Shown: piece by piece, positions 11,222 through 22,359 of the stretch
Position numbering within the stretch: the first letter of the stretch is position 1
Layout: the number at the start of each line of letters is the position of its first letter
Source of the DNA: Symbiodinium sp. CCMP2592
Lineage: Eukaryota; Sar; Dinophyceae; Suessiales; Symbiodiniaceae
Assembly (NCBI GenBank): GCA_905221615.1
Contig: CAJNDT010004668.1
Coordinates: 1,469,272 to 1,533,271, forward strand
Reading direction: 5' to 3'
DNA length: 64,000 bases
The notes under the pieces: model-generated
Seen by the model: only the letters and a program-made list of their open reading frames with translations
What the model was told of the DNA's origin: nothing
Databases searched by the model: none
Position numbers and translations under genes: made by a program

Positions 11222-11700
11222 GGTTTAGGGGTTAGGGTCTTGGGCAAAGGGTTTAGGTATTAGGGTTAACGGGCTGTGCGTGGAAGACAGTATTTAGGGC
11301 ATGCCGGATTGTTAAAACTCATGCATTGGTCATTGAACTATACTTGGACCAGGACCTCTTGATCCCAATCCACAGCGCCGACAACGCATCATTGCTTTAG
11401 GACGACCCTGAACCCTAAACCGTAATCTTGAGCTGGAGGGTGTACATAGGATCTTCTTTCAAGTGGCCATAATTTTTGTTGCTGGCAGGGGCAGCCCGTG
11501 CCATGTACGGGACACCATCACAACCAGAGCCACTCGCTGCACAGCACGACTTGCGACATGGGAACGAGCACCACTGCGAGCTGCAGAAGCAGTTGGGCGT
11601 CTAGGGTTTAGGGTCTGGGGTTTAGGGTTAGGGTTCAGGGTTTAGGGTTAGGGTTTAGGGTTTAGGGTTGTCCCAGAGGTTTAGAGTTTAGAGTCAAGCG
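11222..11700. repeat. telomere-like blocks
   Basis: G-rich at 11222-11270, C-rich at 11405-11425, and a good TTTAGGG array with TTAGGG hexamers at 11600-11680. The 63-residue plus-strand frame across the last is artefactual. Confidence 0.75.
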
Positions 11701-11929
11701 GTCGCATCGTGAATTTGGGGCTCAGGGGTTGGAGCTTTACGGCTTTCAGCTCTCAGGGACGAAGGGAGCCAGTTCCCCCAAACATTCACCAAACCTTCGA
11801 AGCCTTAGTGAGGCTACCTCATAACCCTTTTGATGTTCTTCCAGCTTTGTTCTCGGGACGAAGGTCTTCGGGGGTTGAAGGACAGTCAGGGCAAGCCTGA
11901 GCCTGAAATAGCTCGAATCCTACACCTTC

Positions 11930-12270
11930 AACCCCTGAAACCCTAAACCCTAAACCTCTACTAAAACCCCTAAACCACTAGGCCTCTAAACCCCTAAAAC
12001 CCTAACCCCTAAACCCTCAACCCCCTACATCCCCTAAAGGGAGCCTCATGAAACAATAAACCCCAGAGAGGGGCCGCAGACCACCCAAATCTCCAAGAAG
12101 CTTTGGGGTTCAGGGGGTTAGTGGTTTACGGGTTTAGGGGTTTAGGGGTTGACGGGTTTAGGGTTTATCGGTTTAGGGGTTGAGGGGTTTAGGGGTTTTA
12201 GGGTTTAGGGGTTGAGGGGTTTAGGGGTTTTAGGGTTTAGGGCTTTAGGGGTTTATGGTTTAGGGTTCGA
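11930..12270. repeat. opposed CCCTAAA and TTTAGGG arrays
   Basis: 11930-12030 is C-rich and 12103-12265 is G-rich on plus, mostly octameric units (TTTAGGGG), with about 70 bp of other sequence between. Confidence 0.85.
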
Positions 12271-12736
12271 AATTGGGATTTCCGGATGAAGGGTTGCGGA
12301 TTTACGCATAAGGGCTCGTGGGCGTTTAGGGTTCAGGGCTGTGGATCTGGGATGTAGGGGCTTTTAAGGTACTTGTGGTTAGGCTCAGTTGGCGTGGTTC
12401 TTATACTTAGCTCTTGTACTTAATTCTCATACTTATAACTCTTGTTCCTAATTTCCATACTTCATTCTGGTAGGCTGGAATTGGGAGTCGAAGATGCAAT
12501 AAGCTCAGCCATTCCATCGTTTTTCAATACCTCGTCTATGACTGCACTTCACCCTAGGCCCTAAACCCGACCCTGACCCTGAGCCATGCCCTGGCTGGGA
12601 CTGGGCCGTTGCTTTCTCTGTTCCTTACGAGGAATCCCAGCACATGTCTAATATGGGGGCCATAATAATTGGAATTGGGCCCCTTTAAAGGGGTCTGTAA
12701 TCGTCACTATAAAGGATCTATACGGGTACGATAATA

Positions 12737-12837
12737 TAGGGGCTTCAATGATTGGAATAGGGTTTTGGGACCCATAATACTATAATAGGGAACCCCCCCC
12801 CAAAAAAAAATAGTGCAGGTAATTATTTAGGCCCCTA
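12737..12837. mobile_element. family A foldback element with TA flanks
   Basis: TAGGGGCTTCAATGATTGGAATAGGG ... GTAATTATTTAGGCCCCTA with TA on both sides. The core has a C9A9 run replacing CCCCCAAAA. Confidence 0.7.
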
Positions 12838-12927
12838 TAGTAGACTCTGTATCAAGGCCCAGAATGGGGAAGAGGATGTAGCTACGACGAGCTACATTCT
12901 CCTGAGCACTTTCGTCTCTATAGATCT

Positions 12928-13063
12928 GTACGCGTATATATACGTACATATGTATACACATGTACATATGTAGCTATAGATATATACTCATATGTCTAGA
13001 AATATATATGTATATGTATATGTATATATATACACATCGATACCTGCATCTGTATCTGTATTA
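12928..13063. repeat. TATA/CATA-rich simple sequence
   Basis: Irregular TATATGTATA/TACGTACA tract. Confidence 0.85.
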
Positions 13064-13086
13064 ATATAAACAGTTTGTAGCAGATA

Positions 13087-13180
13087 GTTGTATACATACA
13101 TACGTAGATACATACCTACACACACACATGCATACATAGATGCATACATAGATGCATACATACATACATACATACAGATG
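13087..13180. repeat. (CATA)n/(GATGCATA)n microsatellite
   Basis: Tetranucleotide array with three GATG interruptions. It gives Tyr/Thr-rich frames on both strands. Confidence 0.9.
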
Positions 13181-13532
13181 AAAGAACGCTCCTCTGCAGT
13201 TCGGCTCGGCAAGTGCTCTCCTTCACCTGCTCACCGGGGTAGAGGGAGACGAAGAGGAAACGTGAGTCCTCTAAGCAAGAATGGATCCTAAACAGATAGA
13301 AGCGATCTTGAAAGCGAGGAGACCTACTCCATGAACTGGGGTAAGTTTCATACAAGTATCACCATGAACCCTGAGGAATCGTCTAGTTCAGGCCATTTCC
13401 GGCTTCTATACGACCCATACCATCTTCAACTCAAGCCCCGTGTACCTGAGCTTGGTGAACGGTGAATGTCGAATTCGGAGAAAGCAATCAATCCACGGAG
13501 GCCTTCGACATACCTGCAGGTCGACTCCTGAT

Positions 13533-13616
13533 ATAGGGGCCTTCACAATTAGAGTAGGGTTTGGGGTATTTTATTCTTAATAAGGAAACCTCAAAAAGTT
13601 AATATTAAGGCCCCTA
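13533..13616. mobile_element. family A foldback element
   Basis: TAGGGGCCTTCACAATTAGAGTAGGGTT ... TATTAAGGCCCCTA, 84 bp, with GGAAACCTC replacing GGAACCCC. Confidence 0.65.
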
Positions 13617-13760
13617 CACTACCCCCTTTCGCTGAGACCGCCCCTGCTGATTAGCACCGTCTCTTACCGCTTGTTCAGTGTCTGGGTTTCACGAAGATCA
13701 ACATGAGCCGTAAACCCTAAACCTACCAGTTACACCCTAAACCCACATAGTCTGCTACCT

Positions 13761-13861
13761 GTACCCAAAGAAGGCCCCAAAGTAGTTCATTTTGAGGGTT
13801 CACATATAGAATCCTATAAGGTAGTCCCACAAAGGAACTACATTGGGGCCTATGGGTAGAG
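13761..13861. mobile_element. family F foldback element
   Basis: TACCCAAAGAAGGCCCCAAAGTAGTTC pairs with GAACTACATTGGGGCCTATGGGTA. The centre ATAGAATCCTATAAGG matches the copy at 30551. Confidence 0.7.
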
Positions 13862-14159
13862 GCAAGCAACCAGAGGCTACGTTCACCATAAAGTCGGAAC
13901 GGATCAAACCCCGAGTCCTCAAACTGCAGACGCTAAGCCGTAACCCCAAGGTCTAAAGGACCCATACTTAGGTACTCGGTTTCAGGATAGTAGTTATGTA
14001 GGTTAGGATTTTGGAGAGTATATGACTATTGGGTACTCGGACCCTTGGGGTAAACCTTAATCAGGATTGTAGTTTTGGGGCTATTAAAAATCTTTATGCC
14101 GGGCAACTCTATAGGAACCATAAGGCCATACAAGAAGTACGAAGGGATCCATGGATCTG

Positions 14160-15270
14160 TTCAACATTGCAGTAAGTATAACTATGGCTCCAGCCGCGAA
14201 ATTTTCGGCCATGGAACTATTCATTGCGGTCTGTGACCGTTAGGGCGTGCAAGGCGCCGGCTGTGTCACGAAGTCGGCCGTTGCACACTCCAGTGGCTAT
14301 TGACACTGGAAGCTTAGGGGTTTAGGGTTTAGGAAGGTTTGGGGGTTCGGGGCTTCAGGCGTTCAAGGGTTCAGGGGTTTAGGGTTTAGAGTAGAGGTTG
14401 TGACCCTGCACCATGCGCGTGCTTGGTGACACCTCCAGGCCTGTGCTCTTAGAGTCCTGCATCGAAAACGTACGTTTCCGCCGAGCATCCAACAGCCGCG
14501 ACCGCTTTTTTATCTCAGGAGGCGCAAGCGTACCTGCACAGCACGTGCGCCATCGTTTCGGGCAATGCAAGCACCATGGCTGTCACCAGTGACCTTGTTT
14601 GTGCTGATATACGATGGCCTGCGATAGACAAGCGGCCGCTGTCAGAAAGGTCGTTGCAAGCGAATATGCAAAAAACGAATACGCTGCGGATGAGCTTCTC
14701 GAATTCAGTTGGGCTTCACCCTGCTAGCCCCAGGGATCAAGCACCAAAAGGAACTTCTTCAACATGTTCTCTGTTTGTGTATGTATGATACACCGACATG
14801 CTTCTGCTCTTTCGAGCCTGATACCACTCATTCCGGCAGTCAGACGTCCGTTTCAACTTGTTGGTTGAAGTTGAGGTGCTCGAACGGCGGAAGTGTGGCT
14901 GACCTGGACTATCACTGCGAACAGGGCACTTCCTCATGCACTGGCTTCCGGGACAGGTCTCGGGCTTAGCGATATGTTGCTGGTGCCTGAGCCCTCAGGG
15001 CTGAGATAGACAGCTCCTTGAGAGCGTTGGGAGACCCTGCCGTCAGCATTCCGCCGACTTGCAGACATAGATACAACCTGGCACGTGGGCGTGCGAATTT
15101 CCGGCCTGCACATGCATGGCTAGACAGCCTCAAAGCAACAACAAAAAACGAGGGGCAAAAAACAAGGGTGCCACCAGCACCGTTCCAGTTCGAATCCGTG
15201 CTAAGGGCTGCTGAGCGGGCTTTGAGAAGCAGAGATGAGGATCCTCCTCGGTCTACCTTGGGTGGGATCC
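14160..15270. other. repeat-poor stretch, no recognised gene
   Basis: Apart from a small TTTAGGG block (14310-14395), the sequence is unique-looking. Overlapping 60-115-codon frames occur on both strands (for example 15018-15347 plus and 14966-15313 minus) but none shows a recognisable domain. An exon of a spliced gene could hide here. Confidence 0.3.
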
Positions 15271-15280
15271 CTACTTCCTT

Positions 15281-15440
15281 AATTACCAATACTACTTTGG
15301 GGGTTCCTCTCAAGGGTTCCGTAAAGGGGTCTGTAAGGGTACGATAGCCTTCATAAGTTCCAATACTATTTTAGAGGGCTCCTTCTTACAATTATAGCAA
15401 AATGGCCCCAAAACTCTAGCCTAATTTAGTTCCTACATAG
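15281..15440. mobile_element. disrupted family A element
   Basis: Two copies of the TTACCAATACTACTTTGGGGGTTCCT half, the second ending CAAAATGGCCCC, separated by AAGGGTTCC-type words. It looks like a rearranged or nested family A copy. Confidence 0.45.
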
Positions 15441-16080
15441 CTGTACTCCTATTTTTCGTGCCATCAGCCTGTTGAGCACACAGAACATTGCAGCACGCCT
15501 CTTCTCAGCTTCAGCAATGCCCACATTTTTGAGAGCGAGCAGTATCTCACATGACCGCCGAAGCTGGATCCATGACAGTTGCTATTGAGACCATGAGCTC
15601 TGCAGAAGAGAAATGGCTTGCATCATATATACAGATGTTCAGATGCCTATCTAAACACGCAGGGTCTGGCTGTTGGGACCGAAGGATGCATTGATTGTAA
15701 ACTAACCTTGAGGCCAACCCTTCAAATACAACAAGACCACATACCACATTGTCTGACATCGCATGACCAGCAAGAGCATGAAGCATAATCTTGAATATCG
15801 ACGTCGACGGCATCCAGGTCCTCCCTTCCCCCCTCATCTTCCTCCTCGTCCTCATCATGAACATGACCATGGCCGTCATGACCATGTTGCCTGGAACTTG
15901 CATCGGAATGTCACGAACCACTGTCATTAGTCATCACCAGCATAGTCAGCACCATCAGCATTATTAACATGACGGATATCATCGCATTGCTGAAAGTGCG
16001 AACCTTAGCGGGGAAAACGAACATCAATGCACTACACGGCGCGTGGTGAGACAACCTATCGACCAAACCCTCAGCGAAGC
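15441..16080. other. repeat-poor stretch with CAT-rich segment, no recognised gene
   Basis: A CATGACCATG/CATCATGAA simple segment at 15835-15985 makes Met/Val-rich minus-strand frames. A 126-codon minus-strand frame (15547-15927) has no recognisable domain outside this segment. Confidence 0.3.
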
Positions 16081-16137
16081 CCCTAACCACGAAACACCGA
16101 AACCCAAACCCCTGAATCCTTAAACCCAATATACAAC

Positions 16138-16187
16138 CCTAAACCCTAAACCCTAAACCCTAAACCCTAAACCCTAAACCCTAAACC
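16138..16187. repeat. perfect CCCTAAA array
   Basis: About seven uninterrupted CCCTAAA units, preceded by degenerate units from 16080. Perfection suggests recent addition or expansion. Confidence 0.95.
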
Positions 16188-16274
16188 GTAACTGAAGATT
16201 CGATAGTCGGAGGTCACGCAAGCTACCATTCTTGGTCCCCAGGGGGCCAAAGTCGCTTTGGCACCAGTGCTTGC

Positions 16275-16428
16275 GGTATACGGTTTAGGGCGCAACCCTA
16301 AACCCTTAAACCCTGAAACCCTAAACCCTTAAACCCTGAAACCCTAAACTCTTAAACCCTTAAACCCCAAACTCTAACCCTTAAACCCTTAAACCCTAAA
16401 CTCTAACCCTTAAACCCCAAACCCCATT
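16275..16428. repeat. telomere-like block with head-to-head start
   Basis: GGTTTAGGG at 16282-16290, then CGCAA, then CCCTAAACCC running into C-rich units of a TTAAACCCTGAAACCC higher-order period to 16428. Confidence 0.8.
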
Positions 16429-16522
16429 TCGGGTTCAGGGCCTAGGCTCTGCGTTTCAGATTTCGGGAAGGCCTAAGGATTCAGATTGAGGAGCCTAAAG
16501 AAAATCCCAATGCTGTGCCTCA

Positions 16523-16642
16523 GGGTCCCTTACTATTTGGGGAGTTCTCTAAATTCGGGTCCCTATGTAGATCCTCAAAATAGTACGGCACCCTTGATAA
16601 GAAGGACCCTGAAAAGGGACCCTAATTTAGAACACTATCCGT
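16523..16642. mobile_element. family I foldback element
   Basis: AGGGTCCCTTACTATTTGGGGAGTTCTCTAAATT pairs with AAAAGGGACCCTAATTTAGAACAC around AAAATAGTACGGCACCCTT, the family hallmark. Confidence 0.6.
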
Positions 16643-17124
16643 TCAATCAGGCCAAGATAGTCCAGATCACTGAACCAATCAACATGAACACCCAACGTCT
16701 GCTTACATTCCGATTCTCCATTACGGGCTCGAAGACACTTTGACCCCAAAGACCATCGTCCAGGAAGACCGTGGAGAAGAAAGCAGATTAGGCTCACGGG
16801 CAGAACTTGAGCTAGAATGGTCGTGAGTCTGTGACTTTGGGTAGTGGGCCGGCCAACCCATTTATAAATTACCAGGTGAGATTATGACTGCTGCCAGCAA
16901 TACATGATCAAGAGGAAAACCTGTGTCGTCCATACCACACGTCACTCAGCTAGCTTGCCTGTTTGCCCACACATCTCTCTGCCCTCCACCCAACAGTCTT
17001 TCAAGGACTTCCGCGAGAGTTCCAACGAAGTTTGCCGCGGCAACTCAACGACGATTCAGGTCATCTGTCCGAATCAGGCCTGGGCAACTTGAGCGCCGGG
17101 CATGAAAGGGCTGAGGGTCCTTTC

Positions 17125-17230
17125 ACGACCCTAAACCCTGAAACCCAAACCCCAGACCCTAAATCAACTTTAAACTCCGAAACCCTAAACCCCAAAACCC
17201 TAAATCCCAAAACCCTGAACCCTCAATTAG
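17125..17230. repeat. CCCTAAA telomere-like array
   Basis: C-rich units with AAAACCC spacing. Confidence 0.8.
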
Positions 17231-17509
17231 GGTGTCGGGCTGCCGATCACAATGAATAAGCCTCGCCAGTTCGGCTTCGTGGCTCCACATATTGCTTCGT
17301 TGATTTCGGGGCGCAGTGCTGCAACGCCGGTACCACTATTTGGGGTTTAGAGGGTTGGGGTTCAGGGTTTAGGCCTTGGTTCAAATTTTTGTGGTGCTCT
17401 CTTTTTTCTGACTGCACACAGGTCACTACAACTATCCGAATCGGAGTTCTGAGAGTCGGGTTCAGGGGAGGAGCTGCCCTACTTTCCGGCCTACCCTCAA
17501 CTCCAACCC

Positions 17510-17645
17510 GAACCCCGAGCCCTAAACCCTAAACCCCTAAACCCTAAATCCCTAAGCCTTACACTCCAGAACCTTAAATCCCTAAACCCTAAATCCCTAA
17601 ACCCCTAAATCCCTAAACCCTATACCCCAAACCCCGAACCCCCAA
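17510..17645. repeat. CCCTAAA telomere-like array
   Basis: C-rich array with CCCTAAATCC variants, 95 bp before an opposed G-rich array. Confidence 0.85.
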
Positions 17646-17739
17646 AAACACAAGGGACTTCGTCAACCCAAGGAACTGCTTAGAGACTTGGAGTTGGGGT
17701 TGGGGTTGAGTTGGGGTTGAGGTCTTCGGCTTTGGGAAG

Positions 17740-17935
17740 GGTTTAAGGGTTTAGGGCTTAAGGGTTTAGGGTTTAAGGGTTTAGGGTTAAGGGTTTAGGG
17801 TTTAAGGGTTTAGGGTTAAGGGTTTAAGGGTTTAGGGCTTAAGGGTTTAGGGTTTAAGGGTCTAGGGTTAAGGGTTTAAGGGTTTAGGGTCAAGGGTTTA
17901 GTGGTTTAGGGTTAAGGTTTAGGGTTTAGGGTGGT
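17740..17935. repeat. TTTAAGGG/TTTAGGG alternating array
   Basis: Higher-order period of about 15 bp in which TTTAAGGG alternates with TTTAGGG. The pattern indicates amplification of a two-unit module. Confidence 0.85.
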
Positions 17936-17939
17936 CTGC

Positions 17940-18575
17940 GATGCATCGCGAAGACTCGACTACTCATATCCCACACATTGCCGATCGGAAGCCTGCTACC
18001 AGAGCGAACCGGATTTTGCACTTCGATCCCCATGGAGGTGATAGCTGCCTATAAACCCTGAACGCTAAATCCTACTAAAAGCTCCAAGAGGTCACGCTAC
18101 TGGCGACAAAGGCTGCCGCAACTCTAGCATGGCTTAGCCTACGAAGATTGCGATTCTTCTGGTTTTGACCGCTGTCACTGCCAGTAAATACTTCATGGCC
18201 CATGCCGCCGGTTTGTCGTAGTCTTCGTTGCCATGTCCAACACCCAGCTAGCAATCGCAACACTGAATTAATAGCCGAAAATATCTTACCAACATGCTGC
18301 CGTGCGGTCATAGCTTAACCCGATTTGCTGAGCAGTCATACAAAAGACGTTGAACCTTCTGAGCAAAGCTCCCTCCCGAGCACTGCTCCCCCACATGCTG
18401 ACTTCTCGCGCCTCGCGGCCGTGAGGCATCGGGGGCGGACTTTGGAAAGACTGCCGGCTCCATGTTGACCTCAGGCTTTGAGTAAGTCTGCTGCCGTCGC
18501 TGTAGGTTATGGTCATGGGCGTAATTGACCTCAGGATTTTCAGCAGATCCGAGAGTGCTTGAGGTCTGAACCCAA
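17940..18575. other. repeat-poor stretch, no recognised gene
   Basis: Minus-strand frames (78 and 164 codons) cross here. The longer one runs into a family A fragment at 18577-18660 and so is doubtful. No domain is recognised. Confidence 0.3.
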
Positions 18576-18576
18576 T

Positions 18577-18660
18577 ATGGGGCCTAAATGATTTACAATA
18601 GCTATTGTTGGGGCTCCTTATTAAAATTAGAGCATAATGGGCCTCAAAACCAGAGGTAAG
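18577..18660. mobile_element. partial family A element
   Basis: GGGGCCTAAATGATTTACAATAG ... GGGGCTCCTTATTAAAATTAGAGCATAATGGGCC; one inverted end is missing. Confidence 0.5.
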
Positions 18661-18758
18661 GTTAGGCTGAAGGCTCCTAGCATTGTTGCGGTTCTGTCCT
18701 CCCTCCTCCGAGAAAGAACCCAAATCTCGACTTTCCCTGGGCTGTGGCAAGCGGCTTC

Positions 18759-18882
18759 GCAGACCCCCGGGAGGATCCAAAAAGTAGATCCCTTAATGGG
18801 GGTTCCTGTAAAGTACCCTTAGTAGTATAGGGCCCCGAATTAGGGGATCTACTTTCTAGATCATCCCAGGGGTCTGGGTTGT
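18759..18882. mobile_element. family R foldback element (single copy)
   Basis: CAGACCCCCGGGAGGATC and AAAAGTAGATCCC pair with GGGGATCTACTTTC and GATCATCCCAGGGGTCTG. The arms are long (about 35 nt) and clear; no second copy is in this window. Confidence 0.7.
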
Positions 18883-18884
18883 GA

Positions 18885-19530
18885 GATTAAGACGTTAGAC
18901 ATGGTTCAAGGTCATCGAACCAGCCGAGTGACAGCAGGCATCATGGCTCCTTGGTGATGCTTGGTCAGCTTCTTCGAGGAAAAAGCACTAGTTCTAGGTC
19001 ACTAGCTTTGAGGGCGTCAAGGTTTGTTGGGGTTCAGGGTTCACCGCCTCGGATTCAGGGTTTATGGAAGAGTCATTTCATCTCGGTGGTCATATCAAAG
19101 CGAAAACATACTGAAGAGCATCCATGGCGCTGGCCTTCTGCAGCGCAATAGCACCGGCACGCATGGCTTGCATCACTTGCCTTTCAAGCGGAACGAGACG
19201 GCGATGTTTTAACTGCAGTCTCAATGTAGGGGAAGATGAACGGTGCCCAATCCCTGCCACTAGAAAGAAGGTTGGAAACACAAGTGAGCAAGATCACCTC
19301 AACTGAAGCTTTCAGAGTACGGCAGGGTCGCTCTTTCTGCAGCGGCGGTGAACATCCGTGGAATGTCTTTAGTCTCTCCTTCTTCACGATTCGTGGCGGT
19401 TTGTTGACTCCGTCTCCTGTTTGAGAATGAGCTCTGCCCGAACCCACCCCCCACACACACACAAACGTAGCGAATCCCCGGCATACATGGGCCTTGATTA
19501 GAACCGTGGCTCGGGGAACATTATGCTTCA
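18885..19530. other. repeat-poor stretch, no recognised gene
   Basis: Frames of 60-115 codons occur on both strands (for example minus 19184-19531), with no recognisable domain. A few TTCAGGG words lie at 19030-19065. Confidence 0.3.
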
Positions 19531-19534
19531 ACTA

Positions 19535-19650
19535 TAATAAGGAACCCCAAAGTAAGTATTTGTAGTGATGTGACCCCTATAAGGGAATAACATACTATAA
19601 ATAAATAAGGAACCCCAAAGACGTAGCAGTGGTAATTCAGTGGACCCTAT
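19535..19650. mobile_element. tandem fragments of family A
   Basis: Two AATAAGGAACCCCAAAG-YAGTA-GGTAATT-like right halves in tandem, ending GACCCCTATA and GGACCCTATA, directly upstream of a full copy. Confidence 0.5.
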
Positions 19651-19654
19651 AATA

Positions 19655-19755
19655 TAGGGGCCTTTATAATTGGAATAGGGCTTTGGGGCCCATTATACTC
19701 TGATTATAATAATAAGGAAGCCCCAAAATAGGATAGGTATTCATAAAGGCCCCCA
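19655..19755. mobile_element. family A foldback element
   Basis: TAGGGGCCTTTATAATTGGAATAGGGCTTTGGGG ... AAATAGGATAGGTATTCATAAAGGCCCCCA. The left flank is TA; the right TA is lost. Confidence 0.7.
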
Positions 19756-19880
19756 TCCTAAACCCTAAACCCTATAGATCCCTTTAGAACAACCCTTAAG
19801 GATCCCTTTAAAGGAACCCTTAAAATGAGCGGGCACGCCTTCGCAAGAGCCTCTGCTGGTTGTTAAGGCCCCTACAGTAA

Positions 19881-19975
19881 CGGTTGATGATATAAATCCT
19901 ACATGACCCATAACAAGGAATCTACCATAATTCCGGTAGTTTAGGGTCCTTAAGGTAATGCAGGATTTATATCAC
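19881..19975. mobile_element. family C foldback element
   Basis: CGGTTGATGATATAAATCCTACATGACCC pairs with GGTAATGCAGGATTTATATCA. The outermost right end is replaced by CCCTGG. Confidence 0.7.
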
Positions 19976-20232
19976 CCTGGGCATCAAAATAGCCCAAAAG
20001 CCTTGTATAATATGGTCTTTGGGCCCAAAAACCTTAATATATGAGTCCTTAGATGCCTAGGGTCATGAACAGAATCAATCTCTAATCTCTTTCCCAAGCG
20101 ACTTCGTCGACGAATCGGAGGTGGGGCTGCAGGCGACAAGGTCCTTTCAGGGTGACGACTAGGGGTGTAACTGAGGGTCCCCTAATATACTTAACGGGAT
20201 TCTTAAGGGGTTACTATAAGGGTACTATAATA

Positions 20233-20332
20233 TAGGGGCCCCTTCATACTTGCAATAGGGTTGTGGAATCCCCTTATACTATAGTTACAATGAAGAACCC
20301 CCAAAATAGTATAGGTAAGTATTTAAGCCCTA
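20233..20332. mobile_element. family A foldback element with TA flanks
   Basis: TAGGGGCCCCTTCATACTTGCAATAGGG ... AGTATAGGTAAGTATTTAAGCCCTA, TA on both sides. Confidence 0.7.
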
Positions 20333-20339
20333 TAGTAGG

Positions 20340-21720
20340 GGTGTACTGTCTGCAAGGATCAGTTATGGTCCGTTTAAGGCTGACGACCCGGGTGTGGGAT
20401 TTCAGGGTTTAGGACTTAGAGCTCCGTGGTACTGTTGATGATTTGCTTTACGGGAGTTCTGTAAGTTGTCTTTGGGGCTTGCTTAAGGATTTATGGTGCT
20501 ATAGGGATTTTAACGGGTTCCTAGAGGCTGCAGGGTCGAAGGCTCAGCACAGACCATTCATTGAGGACTTCTTGCGGCGGCGGGTGCCTTATTTCGTGAT
20601 CCTTCCATCTTTCCATTCAATCTTTGGGGTTTAGAGTTTAGCGTTGGGGTTCAGGAATCAGGATTTTGCCCATCTTAATGTGGGCCCTCCCTCAACGCCC
20701 CTCCCAGTGGCATCCCGGCCCTCAAAGTGTTTCTGTTTTCGGGAGCTCTCACAACCCCTAACCCCGTAAACTCTGAACCTCTAATCGCTGATCCCTAAAC
20801 CCCCTATCCCTAAAATTTATCTTCAACTAGCATGATATCCGGAGCCCCTACAAACCCAAATCTTGATCTCTCTAGACTCAATCTGCCTCCTTTTCAAAGG
20901 TCTGGTACCAAGGGACCTGATGTAAACACCATTCTATGTACAGGTCTCTTCCTTATTGGTGTTGAGGGGTTGAGGCGTAGGGCTTCTGAAACTCCCAGAC
21001 ATGTTGATCCAAGGAACCACGGCACCCGGCAAGGATTGGCCACCGGCGGTCGGAGTCCGATCCATTGATTGTTCCGGCAGCATCGCCTGGGAGCTCGAGG
21101 GAGCGCTTTCACCCGGCTTTCTGCAGTGATTACTTAGTGTAGAGCTCAGGACTTTGGGGTCAGGGTCTAGGTCCAACCCCAAAGTATGCGGCAACCCATG
21201 CTGCAGACGACACCGCTCACCTTACACCGCGCCTTTACATCTAAAGTACGGTGCGGTGCTCTGGAAATGGCCAATAAGTTGGGTACTACCCCGATACAGC
21301 AACAGTCCATAAAAGGGCTCCTATTAAGGGCCTTATGTATCCATTCAACTGTTGGGCCAACCGGAAAACCTAAACCCCTGAAACTTCCAAAACATGCTGT
21401 TCCTTGACCCCGATTTACAATTTAGGGTTTAAGGTCCAGGGTTTAGGGTTTTATAGAGCCCCCATGGAAGCCCCATATTTGCAATAGGCTTCACGCAGCC
21501 ATAGAAGCCCTATCACTACATGTAAGCCCTTGTAGCAAGTATAGTAGCCGTCATGGAACCCCTATCATTGAATGTAAGCTGTTGTAGTACCCTCTAACTA
21601 TGTGTGTTGGTCCCTGCAACTCAAAAACCGTAAGACACACAGCCTTCTTTCTGCACTTTGAGGTGTTAGGGCTTAGGGCTCTGAGGCTTTGGGTTCAGAA
21701 GGGTTAGACTTGGCTGATGG
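20340..21720. other. mostly unique sequence with scattered telomere-like words; no recognised gene
   Basis: Contains C-rich words at 20755-20815, G-rich words at 21420-21455 and a degenerate repeat of AAGCCCYYATRGAAGCCCC type at 21460-21600. The frames at 20832-21068 plus and 20894-21194 minus overlap one another and show no domain. Confidence 0.35.
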
Positions 21721-21721
21721 A

Positions 21722-21784
21722 GGGGCTTTAATAATTACCCATACTATTCTGGGGGGTTCCTTATTATGATTCTAGTATACCACA
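21722..21784. mobile_element. half of a family A element
   Basis: GGGGCTTTAATAATTACCCATACTATTCTGGGGGGTTCCTTATTATG; the opposite end is absent. Confidence 0.5.
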
Positions 21785-21867
21785 CATGTCTAACATCTAG
21801 GAAACTCAGAGATCAACGTAAATAATCCCAGGGTTTGCAGCCTTCCTACCCCAAGCCCTATTGTAAT

Positions 21868-21988
21868 TACTACTTGGAGGGTCATGGGACTTAGTAAGTA
21901 AGGTTATAAGTACCTTAATTGGGGTTATAAGTATAGTTACCCTAATTATAGCCCTAGTTACTAAGTCCCATGATCCTGTATGTAAGGC
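21868..21988. mobile_element. family G foldback element
   Basis: GGGTCATGGGACTTAGTAAGTAAGG pairs with CTAGTTACTAAGTCCCATGATCC around a central TTATAAGTATAGTTACC. Other copies are at 47567, 48686 and 62321. Confidence 0.7.
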
Positions 21989-22055
21989 CCCCTAGATTAG
22001 ACCACACCGCACTCTTCGAAGCCTCGCAGTCTCCCGATCCTCTCTAAACGCAATG

Positions 22056-22134
22056 AGACCCTTAAGGGGGGGTAGGTCCTTATTATGGGCATTAAGGCCC
22101 CCTACCCCTACCCCCCCCCCCGTTTTAAGGGTCC
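22056..22134. mobile_element. family H foldback element
   Basis: AGACCCTTAAGGGGGGGTAGG pairs with CCTACCCC...CGTTTTAAGGGTCC around TCCTTATTATGGGCATTAAGG. A longer relative is at 56942. Confidence 0.65.
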
Positions 22135-22286
22135 CTATGATAAACCGTCAAAGGCAAACCAGGCCTCCACGACGTGCGGCGCGAGGAAAGGCTTGAGATC
22201 AGGATTTCGAATGCGGCGCCTGGGCGTTCGATTCTTCGTTGCCTGGGGTTTGAGGGAAGCCCAGAGCTCCTGATGCCACTTCAGTA

Positions 22287-22352
22287 TAGGGGCCCCAATG
22301 ATTAGAACCAGGGTTCTCTCTGAAATAGTATTGGTAGTTATTTAGGCCCCTA
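22287..22352. mobile_element. short family A element with TA flanks
   Basis: At 66 bp this is an internal-deletion derivative: TAGGGGCCCCAATGATTAGAA joined to GAAATAGTATTGGTAGTTATTTAGGCCCCTA, TA on both sides. Confidence 0.75.
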
Positions 22353-22359
22353 TACTCAC

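Noticed and set aside
15180-15200. GTTCGAATCC, a B-box-like word (also near 56091)
   Set aside because: No A-box or acceptor stem at tRNA spacing upstream on the same strand.
18286-18780. 164-codon minus-strand frame
   Set aside because: It reads through a partial family A element and the arm of the family R foldback, so it is unlikely to be a conserved protein.
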